A DNA stretch of 42,459 bases, from positions 1 to 42,459 of the forward strand of contig NZ_LQCI01000020.1 of assembly GCF_001613935.1 (NCBI RefSeq), read 5' to 3'. The notes beneath the pieces were generated by a model, which saw only the letters and a program-made list of their open reading frames with translations, was not told the origin of the DNA and did not search any database. Position 1 is the first letter of the stretch. Every line of letters starts with the position of its first letter. Below are positions 26,983 through 34,198 of this stretch, in pieces. This DNA is from Amycolatopsis regifaucium. Lineage in GTDB: Bacteria; Actinomycetota; Actinomycetes; Mycobacteriales; Pseudonocardiaceae. The position numbers and the translations under genes were made by a program.

Positions 26983-28278
26983 TCAGGCGGACTTCTCGCC
27001 GCGCTCGCTACTGCGACGACGGGACGGCTGACGCGCCACGATCGTCGGGTTCACGTTCTCGCGGACGGTCTGCTCGGTGATGACGACCTTCGCGACGTCG
27101 TCGCGGCTGGGGATGTCGTACATGACCGGCTGCAGGACCTCTTCCATGATCGCGCGCAGGCCGCGGGCGCCGGTGCCGCGAAGCACGGCCTGGTCGGCGA
27201 TGGCCTCGAGCGCGTTCTTGGTGAACTCCAGCTCGACGTTGTCCATCTCGAAGAGCTTCTTGTACTGCTTCACCAGCGCGTTCCGGGGCGTGGTCAGGAT
27301 GCTGACCAGCGATTCCTTGTCCAGGTGGGTCACCGTGGCCACGACCGGGAGCCGCCCGATGAACTCCGGGATCAACCCGAACTTGATCAGGTCCTCCGGC
27401 ATCGTGTCGGAGAAGATGTCGCTCTCGTCGATCTCGGCCTTGGTGCGGATCTCCGCGCCGAAACCGAGGCCGCGCTTGCCGACCCGCTCGTTGATGATCT
27501 TCTCCAGCCCGGCGAACGCACCGGCCACGATGAACAGCACGTTCGTCGTGTCGATCTGGATGAACTCCTGGTGCGGGTGTTTGCGGCCGCCCTGCGGCGG
27601 CACCGAGGCGGTGGTGCCCTCGAGGATCTTCAGCAGCGCCTGCTGCACGCCCTCACCGGACACGTCGCGGGTGATCGACGGGTTCTCCGACTTCCGGGCG
27701 ATCTTGTCGACCTCGTCGATGTAGATGATGCCCGTCTCGGCCCGCTTGACGTCGTAATCCGCCGCCTGGATCAGCTTGAGGAGGATGTTCTCGACGTCCT
27801 CGCCCACGTAACCGGCTTCGGTGAGCGCCGTGGCGTCCGCGATCGCGAACGGGACGTTCAGCATTTTCGCCAGCGTCTGCGCCAGGTAAGTCTTGCCGCA
27901 GCCCGTCGGCCCGAGCATGAGGATGTTGGACTTCGCCAGTTCGACGGTCTCGTCCTTGGAATCCTTCGGCCCGGCCTTGTCGTCGGACTGCACGCGCTTG
28001 TAGTGGTTGTACACCGCGACGGCCAGCGAACGCTTCGCGTCGTCCTGGCCGATGATGTACTGCTCGAGGAATTCGTGGATCTCGGCGGGTTTGGGCAGCT
28101 CGTCGAGCTTGACCTCACCGGCCTCGGCCAGTTCTTCCTCGATGATCTCGTTGCAGAGATCGATGCACTCATCGCAGATGTAGACCCCAGGGCCGGCAAT
28201 GAGCTTCTTCACCTGCTTTTGGCTCTTGCCGCAGAAAGAACATTTCAGCAGGTCGCCGCCGTCACCGATCCGTGCCAT
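26983..28278 (-). CDS. clpX: ATP-dependent Clp protease ATP-binding subunit ClpX
   Basis: A 431-residue AAA+ unfoldase that feeds substrates to ClpP. The N-terminal zinc-binding domain has Cys13, 16, 35 and 38 (CSFC, CDEC). Walker A is GPTGCGKT, Walker B IIYIDEVDK; the RKH pore loop is in PQGGRKHPHQ, and sensor regions (GRLPVVA; GTGARGLRA) follow. ATG 28278 fits the conserved MARIGDGGDLLKCSFCG start and has GAGG 9 nt upstream; the longer in-frame extension to 28404 lacks family similarity. It is downstream of clpP1-clpP2 but separated by a hairpin and a 260-nt interval with short repeats, so it probably also has its own promoter. Confidence 0.97.
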   Translation of the reverse strand: MARIGDGGDLLKCSFCGKSQKQVKKLIAGPGVYICDECIDLCNEIIEEELAEAGEVKLDELPKPAEIHEFLEQYIIGQDDAKRSLAVAVYNHYKRVQSDDKAGPKDSKDETVELAKSNILMLGPTGCGKTYLAQTLAKMLNVPFAIADATALTEAGYVGEDVENILLKLIQAADYDVKRAETGIIYIDEVDKIARKSENPSITRDVSGEGVQQALLKILEGTTASVPPQGGRKHPHQEFIQIDTTNVLFIVAGAFAGLEKIINERVGKRGLGFGAEIRTKAEIDESDIFSDTMPEDLIKFGLIPEFIGRLPVVATVTHLDKESLVSILTTPRNALVKQYKKLFEMDNVELEFTKNALEAIADQAVLRGTGARGLRAIMEEVLQPVMYDIPSRDDVAKVVITEQTVRENVNPTIVARQPSRRRSSERGEKSA

Positions 28279-28313
28279 GGCCGTTGACCTCGTCCCCTCC
28301 GGCGCACTCTTCA

Positions 28314-28360
28314 CGCCTGAACTGCACGCCTGCGCTGGTGCGCCTGCACTGTTGCGCCTG
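28314..28360 (-). repeat. Short tandem repeats in the clpX leader
   Basis: Four CGCCTG cores (plus strand 28314, 28327, 28341, 28355) recur every 13-14 bp, the middle ones within CGCCTG-NN-CTG-N-TG units. They lie 36-82 nt upstream of the clpX ATG. They may be regulator-binding sites or a slippage-prone leader. Confidence 0.5.
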
Positions 28361-28495
28361 ACTCTCGTACCGCCCCGGTCACGGATGACCGCTCGGAGCC
28401 TCACTCATCGCCACTGACGGTACCCGCCCGATGCCGTCGGCGGGAGAACCAACGTCACATCTGAGCACGCCAGAAGCTGACCTTAGACCAGGGAT

Positions 28496-28526
28496 CCGGT
28501 GCGTGTCGTCTCCCGACACGCACCGG
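28496..28526 (-). terminator. Hairpin downstream of clpP2
   Basis: A perfect 13-bp stem (28496-28508 with 28514-28526) with a 5-nt loop begins 12 nt after the clpP2 stop. No U-run follows. It probably terminates or attenuates clpP1-clpP2 transcripts before clpX. Confidence 0.75.
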
Positions 28527-28538
28527 TCCCGTCCACGA

Positions 28539-29210
28539 TCAGCTGTTCGAAGCCTTCCGGTATTCGAGCACCTCGTCGACGATCCCGTACGCCTTGGCCT
28601 CATCGGCCGTCAGGATCTTGTCGCGCTCGATGTCCTTCTTGACATCGTCGGCGTCCTTGTTCGTGTGCTTGGCCAGGATGACCTCCATCTGGCGGCGCAC
28701 CCGCTGGATCTCGTTGGCCTGGATCTCCAGGTCCGACACCTGGCCGTAGGTGCCCTCGGTGGCGGGCTGGTGGATCAGCACGCGCGAGTTCGGCAGCGTG
28801 AACCGCTTGCCGGGGGTACCGGCCGCCAGCAGCACAGCGGCAGCCGAAGCGGCCTGCCCGATGCACATGGTGACGATGTCGGGGCGGACGTACTGCATCG
28901 TGTCGTAGATCGCCATCAGCGCGGTGAACGAGCCACCGGGCGAGTTGATCAGGATCATGATGTCGCGGTCCGGGTCCTCGTGCTCGAGGTGCAGCAGCTG
29001 GACCATCACGTCGTTCGCCGACGCGTCGTCGATCTGCACGCCGAGCATGATCTGACGCTCTTCGTACAGCTTGTTGTACGGGTTCGACTCCTTGATGCCG
29101 TAGCTGGTGCGCTCGACATAGGAGGGCAGGACGTACCGCGACTGCGGCAGTTGGAGCCGCGACTGCGGCCCAGGCCCCTGCGACCCGATCGGAAGCTGGA
29201 AGTTGCTCAT
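28539..29210 (-). CDS. clpP2: ATP-dependent Clp protease proteolytic subunit ClpP2
   Basis: A 223-residue serine peptidase subunit. The catalytic Ser lies in CIGQAASAAAVLL, the His in VLIHQPATEGTYG and the Asp in KKDIERDKIL. An extended N-terminal segment (QSRYVLPSYVERTSYG) is typical of the second ClpP of actinobacteria, where ClpP1 and ClpP2 form mixed double rings with ClpX or ClpC1. ATG 29210 has a good AGGAG site. It follows clpP1 after 27 bp and is surely co-transcribed with it. Confidence 0.96.
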   Translation of the reverse strand: MSNFQLPIGSQGPGPQSRLQLPQSRYVLPSYVERTSYGIKESNPYNKLYEERQIMLGVQIDDASANDVMVQLLHLEHEDPDRDIMILINSPGGSFTALMAIYDTMQYVRPDIVTMCIGQAASAAAVLLAAGTPGKRFTLPNSRVLIHQPATEGTYGQVSDLEIQANEIQRVRRQMEVILAKHTNKDADDVKKDIERDKILTADEAKAYGIVDEVLEYRKASNS

Positions 29211-29237
29211 TGAAATTCTCCTGTGTGCCGGCGCGGA

Positions 29238-29840
29238 TCAGCGGTTGGGAAGCGGGTTCTCGCGCGTGAGGACCTGGTCGACGAAGCCGTAGTCCTTCGC
29301 CTCCTGCGCGGTGAACCAGCGGTCGCGGTCGCCGTCCTTGACGATCTGCTCGACCGTCTGACCGGTCTGCTCGGCCGTGATCTTCGCCAGCTCCTGCTTC
29401 CACTTGCCGAACACCTCGGCCTGGATGGCGATGTCGGAGGCGGTACCGCCGACGCCCGCCGAGGGCTGGTGCATCAGGATGCGCGCGTGCTGCAGCGCGT
29501 ACCGCTTGCCGGGCGTGCCGGAGGACAGCAGGAACTGCCCCATCGACGCGGCCAGGCCCATCGCGTAGGTCGCGACGTCCGGGCGGATCAGCTGCATGGT
29601 GTCGTAGATCGCGAAACCCGCGGTGACCGAGCCACCGGGCGAGTTGATGTAGAAGCGGATGTCCGACTCGGAGTCGTCTGCGTCGAGCAGCAACAACTGG
29701 GCGGTGATCCGGTTCGCGACCTCGTCGTTGACCTCGGAGCCGAGGACGACGATGCGTTCCTGGAGCAACCGCTCGAAGACCGAGTCGGTGAGGTTGAGCC
29801 CTGCGGTACCGGTCCGCGCCTCGGGCGTGTGCTGCGTCAC
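29238..29840 (-). CDS. clpP1: ATP-dependent Clp protease proteolytic subunit ClpP1
   Basis: A 200-residue ClpP. The Ser is in MGLAASMGQFLLSSG, the His in ILMHQPSAG and the Asp in VKDGDRDRWFTA. GTG 29840 (VTQHTPEARTG) is chosen because it gives the normal length and has an AAAAGG-containing leader. The open frame continues upstream to 29993, but that part has no ClpP similarity, contains three direct DNA repeats and reaches into the terminator hairpin at 29964-30005. It heads the clpP1-clpP2 operon. Confidence 0.94.
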   Translation of the reverse strand: MTQHTPEARTGTAGLNLTDSVFERLLQERIVVLGSEVNDEVANRITAQLLLLDADDSESDIRFYINSPGGSVTAGFAIYDTMQLIRPDVATYAMGLAASMGQFLLSSGTPGKRYALQHARILMHQPSAGVGGTASDIAIQAEVFGKWKQELAKITAEQTGQTVEQIVKDGDRDRWFTAQEAKDYGFVDQVLTRENPLPNR

Positions 29841-29893
29841 GTCTGCCTGCCTTTTCGCCGACGGCGGCGTGGCCGTGCCTCGCCGCCGCTGTT

Positions 29894-29941
29894 GTGTCCA
29901 GATGCTGCGTGTCCAGATGCTGTTGCCGTCTCCAGATGCTG
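29894..29941 (-). repeat. Three direct repeats in the clpP1 promoter/leader
   Basis: GTGTCCAGATGCTG occurs at 29894-29907 and 29909-29922, and a one-mismatch copy (GTCTCCAGATGCTG) at 29928-29941; starts are 15 and 19 bp apart. They lie 54-101 nt upstream of the clpP1 GTG and could bind a regulator of the Clp protease. They do not match the ClgR consensus I recall. Confidence 0.65.
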
Positions 29942-29963
29942 AAGATCTTGCAACCGACCCTAA

Positions 29964-30005
29964 CGAACTTGGGCGGTGCAGAATGCCTGACACCGCCCAA
30001 GTTCG
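29964..30005 (-). terminator. Hairpin terminator of tig
   Basis: A perfect 15-bp stem (29964-29978 with 29991-30005) and 12-nt loop start 42 nt after the tig stop codon. It separates tig from clpP1. Confidence 0.8.
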
Positions 30006-30046
30006 CTTACAGCTTTACGGTCCTTTTCACGAAGACCGGGTATTCC

Positions 30047-31417
30047 CTACTCGGCCGCAGTCTTCGCGGTCTCGTCGGTGACCTGCGTCTCCTCTTCTGC
30101 GGGGCCGAAGAGCTCTTCGAGGTCGACCTCGGCGCCGGAGGCGTCGGTCACGGTGGTCTTGCGGACCACCGAGGCCAGCGCCTTGCCGCGGCGGACGTCG
30201 GCGTAGATGGCGGTCAGCTGACCGGACTGCTGCGCCCGCTGGACGTATTCGTCCGGGCTGACGCCGAAGCGCTGCGCCTGGTAGATGATCCGCTCGGTGA
30301 GCTCGCCGTCGTTGACCGACGTCTGCTCGGCGTCGGCGATGCTGTCCAGCAGGAGCTGGGTGCGAACCGCCTTCTCCGACTCCTGGCGAACCTCGGTGTC
30401 GAACTCTTCGAGGGTGCGGCCTTCGGCTTCGAGAGCCTGGGCGAACTGCGCCTCGTCGTGGTCGAACGGGTGGATCGCGTCGTGCTTGCGATTCTCGATC
30501 TCGGCCTCGAGGACCTTCTCCGGGATCGCGACCTCGGTGCGCTCGAGCAGTTCCTCGAGGACCTTGTCACGGGCCTGAACGCCCTGCTGCATCTTCTTGA
30601 CGCGGCCGAGCCGCTCGCGAAGGTCGGCCTTCAGCTCGTCGATCGTGTCGAACTCGCTCGCCATCTGGGCGAACTCGTCGTCCGCCTCCGGCAGCTCACG
30701 CTGCTTGATGGTCTGCACGGTGACGGTGACCTCGGCGTCCTTGCCCGCGTGCTCGCCGGCGACCAGCTTCGTGGTGAAGGTCTTGGTCTCGCCCGCGTTC
30801 GCGCCGATGATCGCCTCGTCGATGCCGTCGACGAGCTGGCCGGAGCCGATCTCGTAGGACAGCCCGGTGGTCGAAGCCTCCTCGACCTCCTGGCCGTCGA
30901 CGGTGGCCGCGAGGTCGATCGAGACGAAGTCGCCGTTCTCGGCCGCGCGCTCGACACCGGTCAGGGTGCCGAAGCGGGCGCGCAGCTCGTCGAGCTGCTC
31001 GTCGACCTCGGCGTCGGTCAGTTCGACGTCGTCGACGCTGACCGAGAAGCCTTCGAGGTCGGGCAGCGAGATCTCCGGGCGGACGTCGACCTCGGCGGTG
31101 AACTCGAGCACCTCACGGTCCTCGAGCTTGGTCACCTCGAACTCGGGCTGGCCCAGCGTGCGGACCTCGCCCGCGCGCACGGCTTCCATGTACTTGGCCG
31201 GAATGACCTCGTTGACGACCTCGTCGAGCACCGGGGCTCGCCCGATCCGGCTTTCCAGCACGCGAGCCGGCGCCTTGCCCGGACGGAAGCCGGGAATGCG
31301 CACCTGCTGGGCGATCTTGCGGTAGGCGCGGTCGAAGTTCGGCTTGAGCTCGTCGAACGGCACCTCGACATTGATCTTGACTCGCGTCGGGCTGAGCTGC
31401 TCGACGGTGCTCTTCAA
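30047..31417 (-). CDS. tig: Trigger factor (ribosome-associated chaperone, peptidyl-prolyl isomerase)
   Basis: A 456-residue cytosolic chaperone bound at the ribosomal exit tunnel. The ribosome-binding signature GFRPGKAP lies at about residues 44-51 in the N-terminal domain. The FKBP-type PPIase domain (about 150-245; ENGDFVSIDLAATVDG, LVDGIDEAIIGANAGE) and the helical C-terminal chaperone domain follow, ending in an acidic tail. The start is TTG 31417, supported by GAGGAG with about 7 nt spacing and by the family's MKSTVEQLSPTRVK start. It precedes clpP1-clpP2-clpX as in most bacteria. Confidence 0.96.
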   Translation of the reverse strand: MKSTVEQLSPTRVKINVEVPFDELKPNFDRAYRKIAQQVRIPGFRPGKAPARVLESRIGRAPVLDEVVNEVIPAKYMEAVRAGEVRTLGQPEFEVTKLEDREVLEFTAEVDVRPEISLPDLEGFSVSVDDVELTDAEVDEQLDELRARFGTLTGVERAAENGDFVSIDLAATVDGQEVEEASTTGLSYEIGSGQLVDGIDEAIIGANAGETKTFTTKLVAGEHAGKDAEVTVTVQTIKQRELPEADDEFAQMASEFDTIDELKADLRERLGRVKKMQQGVQARDKVLEELLERTEVAIPEKVLEAEIENRKHDAIHPFDHDEAQFAQALEAEGRTLEEFDTEVRQESEKAVRTQLLLDSIADAEQTSVNDGELTERIIYQAQRFGVSPDEYVQRAQQSGQLTAIYADVRRGKALASVVRKTTVTDASGAEVDLEELFGPAEEETQVTDETAKTAAE

Positions 31418-31452
31418 CGTATTCTCCTCGAGCGGTAAACGATGTGATTGAG

Positions 31453-31478
31453 CATCCGCATGTGGTGCACAGCGGATG
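31453..31478. promoter_or_regulatory. Hairpin in the tig upstream region
   Basis: CATCCGC/GCGGATG extended by TGTG/CACA around a GTG loop gives an 11-bp stem with one bulged A. It lies 36-61 nt upstream of the tig start within the 397-nt tig-desaturase interval, and may be a leader structure. The rest of that interval is GC-rich with no gene seen, apart from the desaturase promoter. Confidence 0.35.
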
Positions 31479-31742
31479 TCCCCTGGTCGCCTTGCAGACC
31501 GGGCTGTCCGAGTCTAGGCCCCGCGGATCGTCGGCCCGGGTCCGGGGCCGCCCCAGCGCCGTCGGACCCCTCGGCCCGCGCCCATCACAGGTTTCGGCCG
31601 CCGTCCGCCGAACCGGCCGTGGACCACCCGATCGGATCAGTTTCGGTTCTTCTCTGTTACGAAGCGGCCCTTTCCTGGACACGAATGCGGGCACGCTCCA
31701 CCATCGGGCGCTTCCACGGGACGTTTCAGCAGGTCGTAGAAG

Positions 31743-31771
31743 TTTACAAACCAGTACTAATTGTCTACGGT
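31743..31771 (+). promoter_or_regulatory. Putative vegetative promoter of the desaturase fusion gene
   Basis: TTTACA, a 17-bp spacer and TACGGT fit a sigma-70-type promoter. The AT-rich spacer is embedded in an imperfect dyad GTAGA-N23-TCTAC (31736-31768), a possible operator. The ATG is 43 nt downstream. Confidence 0.5.
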
Positions 31772-31814
31772 GTGACAGCTTGTCCCGGTAGCCATCGACC
31801 GAGGGGACCGATCG

Positions 31815-33902
31815 ATGACCGTCACCGCTACCCGGTCCGAGGACACGGGGGACCTCCCGGCGAGACCGGCGCGGCGTGGGGTGCCCACGCCGCGGATCCC
31901 GCTTCCGCTGGTCTCGGTGCCGACCGTCCTGCTCTTCACCGGCGGGGCCATGGTCTGGGCGGGCGCCACCTGGCTGGTGGTGAACGAGGCCGCGCCGCTG
32001 TCGGTGACCATCCCCCTGCACGCGCTGGTCACCTTCACGATGTTCACCGTGCTGCACGAGTCGACGCATCACGCGGCGGGACAGCTCACCTGGGTCAACG
32101 AACTGCTCGGCAGGCTCGCCATGCCGTTCGTGGCGACCTACGGCTCCTTTCCCCTGGTGCGCTACATCCATCTGGAGCACCACCGCAACACCAACGAGGA
32201 CGCGCACACCGATCCCGACGCGTGGACCGCGCACGGCCCCTGGTGGCAGTTGCCGCTGCGGTGGCTGACCATCGATTTCTGGTACGCCCGCTTCTATGTG
32301 GCGCGGCAACGCACGCGGCCGCCGTCGGAACGGATCGAGACCGCCGCCGTCGTCGCGCTGAGCCTCGCGGTGTTCACCTGGCTGACCGCGACCGGCCACG
32401 GCTGGGAGCTGCTGGTGATCTACCTGATCCCGCAACGCGTCGGGCTGGCCGTGCTGGCCTGGTGGTTCGACTGGCTCCCGCATCACGACCTCGGCGCGCG
32501 GCGGCAGAACCGGTTCGGCGCCACCCGCGTCCGCGTCGGGCTCGAATGGCTGATGACGCCGATCATGCTGTGCCAGAACTACCACCTGGTGCACCATCTC
32601 CATCCGGCGATCCCGTTCTACCGGTACCTGCGGACGTGGAAGGACAACCGCGACGCCTACCTCGCCAGGGACGTCCCGATCGCGACAGCCTGGGGCCGCG
32701 AGCTGACGTCGTCGGAGTACCGCGAATGGCGTCAGCTGACCGGCGCGTTCACCGAAGAGCCGGCCATTGCCCAGCCCCCGCCCCGGCGGCCGAGCCGGTT
32801 CCACGCGCTGCGGGTCGCCGAGGTGCGGCCGCTGTGCGAAGGCGCCGTCACCGTGACGTTCGACGTGCCCGAACCGCTGCGGGAGACCTTCCGGTTCACC
32901 CCCGGCCAGCATCTCGTCGTCCGCGCGGAGGTCGACGGCGAAGAGGTCCGGCGCGCGTACTCGATCTGCTCGACGCCGGAATCCGGAGTACTGCGGATCG
33001 CGATCAAGCATCAGCTCGGCGGCGCGTTCTCGACGTTCGCCACCACCGAGCTGGAGGCGGGCGACGTGCTGGACGTCCTCCCCCCGCACGGCATGTTCAC
33101 GCTACCCGCGGAACAGGGCCGCACCGGCCGGTACGTCGCGCTCGCCGCCGGCAGCGGGATCACACCGATCCTGTCGATCCTGACCGCGACCCTGCTGAAC
33201 GAGCCGCACAGCCGGGCGACCCTCCTCTACGTCAACACCTCCGGCGCCAGCACGATGTTCGCCACCGAACTCGGCGACCTCGCGGCGCGGCTTGGCGGAC
33301 GGTTGCACGTCGTGCACTACCGCACCGACGAGCGTGACCCGGATCTGCGCACGCACCGCGTCGAGAAGCCGTTCGACGCCGTCGGCGAAGCACTCGCGAT
33401 CTCGCACGAGCGCTACCAGCGCGGCCGTCTCGACAGCACCCGGCTCCGCGCGCTGCTCCAGGCGCGGCTGCACCCGGCGAAGGTGGACGAGTGGTTCCTG
33501 TGTGGCCCGCGCGAACTGGTCGACATGGCCCGCCGGACGCTGGCCGACAAGGACGTCCCTGAGGAGAACGTCCACTTCGAACTCTTCCAGGGCGCGCTTC
33601 CCGTGCGTCCCTCACGGCGGCCGGGTTCGATGCTGATGGTGACCGCCGGCGGGAAGACCGTCGAAATTCCCGCGACCGTGGGCGAAACGGTGCTCAGCGC
33701 CGCGTTGCGGCACGGGGTCGACGCGCCGTACGCGTGTGTCGGTGGGGCTTGCGGGACGTGCCGGGCATCGGTGGTACGCGGCAGCGCGGGGATGGACGTG
33801 CACTACGCCCTCGGGGACGACGAGGTCGCGGCGGGCCGGATCCTGACCTGCCGCGCGGTGGCGACGTCGCCCGAACTGAGCGTGGACTACGACCGGCCGT
33901 GA
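31815..33902 (+). CDS. Fatty-acid desaturase fused to ferredoxin reductase and [2Fe-2S] ferredoxin
   Basis: A 695-residue self-sufficient membrane oxygenase/desaturase. Residues about 30-275 are a membrane di-iron desaturase with His boxes HESTHH (81-86), HLEHH (119-123) and HLVHH (257-261), plus HP. Residues about 325-600 are an FNR-like module with the flavin motif RAYSIC (380-385), an AAGSGITPI NAD(P) motif and FLCGPRELVD. The C-terminus is a plant-type ferredoxin with Cys641, 646, 649 and 679 (CVGGACGTC...C). Mycobacterial DesA3 uses a separate reductase (Rv3230c); here electron donor and desaturase are one chain. The substrate is probably an acyl-CoA or acyl lipid; a hydroxylase role is possible. 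It stands alone between tig and the kinase gene. Confidence 0.9.
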   Translation: MTVTATRSEDTGDLPARPARRGVPTPRIPLPLVSVPTVLLFTGGAMVWAGATWLVVNEAAPLSVTIPLHALVTFTMFTVLHESTHHAAGQLTWVNELLGRLAMPFVATYGSFPLVRYIHLEHHRNTNEDAHTDPDAWTAHGPWWQLPLRWLTIDFWYARFYVARQRTRPPSERIETAAVVALSLAVFTWLTATGHGWELLVIYLIPQRVGLAVLAWWFDWLPHHDLGARRQNRFGATRVRVGLEWLMTPIMLCQNYHLVHHLHPAIPFYRYLRTWKDNRDAYLARDVPIATAWGRELTSSEYREWRQLTGAFTEEPAIAQPPPRRPSRFHALRVAEVRPLCEGAVTVTFDVPEPLRETFRFTPGQHLVVRAEVDGEEVRRAYSICSTPESGVLRIAIKHQLGGAFSTFATTELEAGDVLDVLPPHGMFTLPAEQGRTGRYVALAAGSGITPILSILTATLLNEPHSRATLLYVNTSGASTMFATELGDLAARLGGRLHVVHYRTDERDPDLRTHRVEKPFDAVGEALAISHERYQRGRLDSTRLRALLQARLHPAKVDEWFLCGPRELVDMARRTLADKDVPEENVHFELFQGALPVRPSRRPGSMLMVTAGGKTVEIPATVGETVLSAALRHGVDAPYACVGGACGTCRASVVRGSAGMDVHYALGDDEVAAGRILTCRAVATSPELSVDYDRP

Positions 33903-33991
33903 GGGGTTTTGGGAGATCCAGGGTCCCCCCTCGGCAGCACCACCAAGTCACCACGGCGGCGCACGAAGGATCCCTTCACGCGACCCTTCCC

Positions 33992-34052
33992 GAAGTACAT
34001 GATGGCCCCCTTCCTTGCGCCAGGCGCAAGGAAGGGGGCCATCATGTACTTC
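33992..34052. repeat. Perfect 30-bp palindrome, family A copy 2
   Basis: Arms 33992-34021 and 34023-34052 pair perfectly over 30 bp around one A. The core AGTACATGATGG-CCCCCTTCC-TTGCGCC differs from 7937-7964 by a single base, compensated in the other arm. It begins 89 nt after the desaturase stop. Confidence 0.9.
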
Positions 34053-34071
34053 CCGCGCGCAACGCCTGAAG

Positions 34072-34094
34072 GTAGCGAAGGAGGCTTTCGCTAC
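34072..34094. terminator. Small hairpin after family A palindrome
   Basis: GTAGCGAA and TTCGCTAC pair over 8 bp around a 7-nt loop. It lies between the long palindrome and the kinase promoter and may add to transcription isolation. Confidence 0.4.
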
Positions 34095-34137
34095 TGGGTT
34101 GCAGTCAATAGAACCCCACTTGGCACTCATCCGGTGG

Positions 34138-34163
34138 CACAGCGGGCTCACAGGTGGGACACA
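34138..34163 (+). promoter_or_regulatory. OmpR-type direct-repeat box 1 (upstream of sensor kinase gene)
   Basis: CACAGCG-N4-CACAG-N6-CACA, with the CACA cores at 34138, 34149 and 34160, exactly 11 bp apart. The box ends 35 nt before ATG 34199. A CATA at 34171 continues the phase. The same box occurs at 35683 and 37665. Confidence 0.65.
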
Positions 34164-34198
34164 CCGCGCGCATACGACCACGGCGCACGCTCGGGGGC

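Noticed and set aside
28279..28404. N-terminally extended ClpX
   Set aside because: The extra 42 residues have no ClpX similarity and are produced by the leader repeats. The zinc-finger start MARIGDGG is conserved.
29894..29941. CRISPR-like array
   Set aside because: Only three short repeats with 1-5 bp between them and no cas genes; better read as promoter or leader repeats.
31440..31530. Possible tRNA in the tig upstream region
   Set aside because: Tested by eye for acceptor stem, anticodon arm and T-loop (GTTCGA-type). The hairpin at 31453-31478 does not extend into a cloverleaf.
31444..31791. 115-codon plus-strand frame between tig and the desaturase gene
   Set aside because: No motif or ribosome site, poor codon bias, and it overlaps the desaturase promoter.
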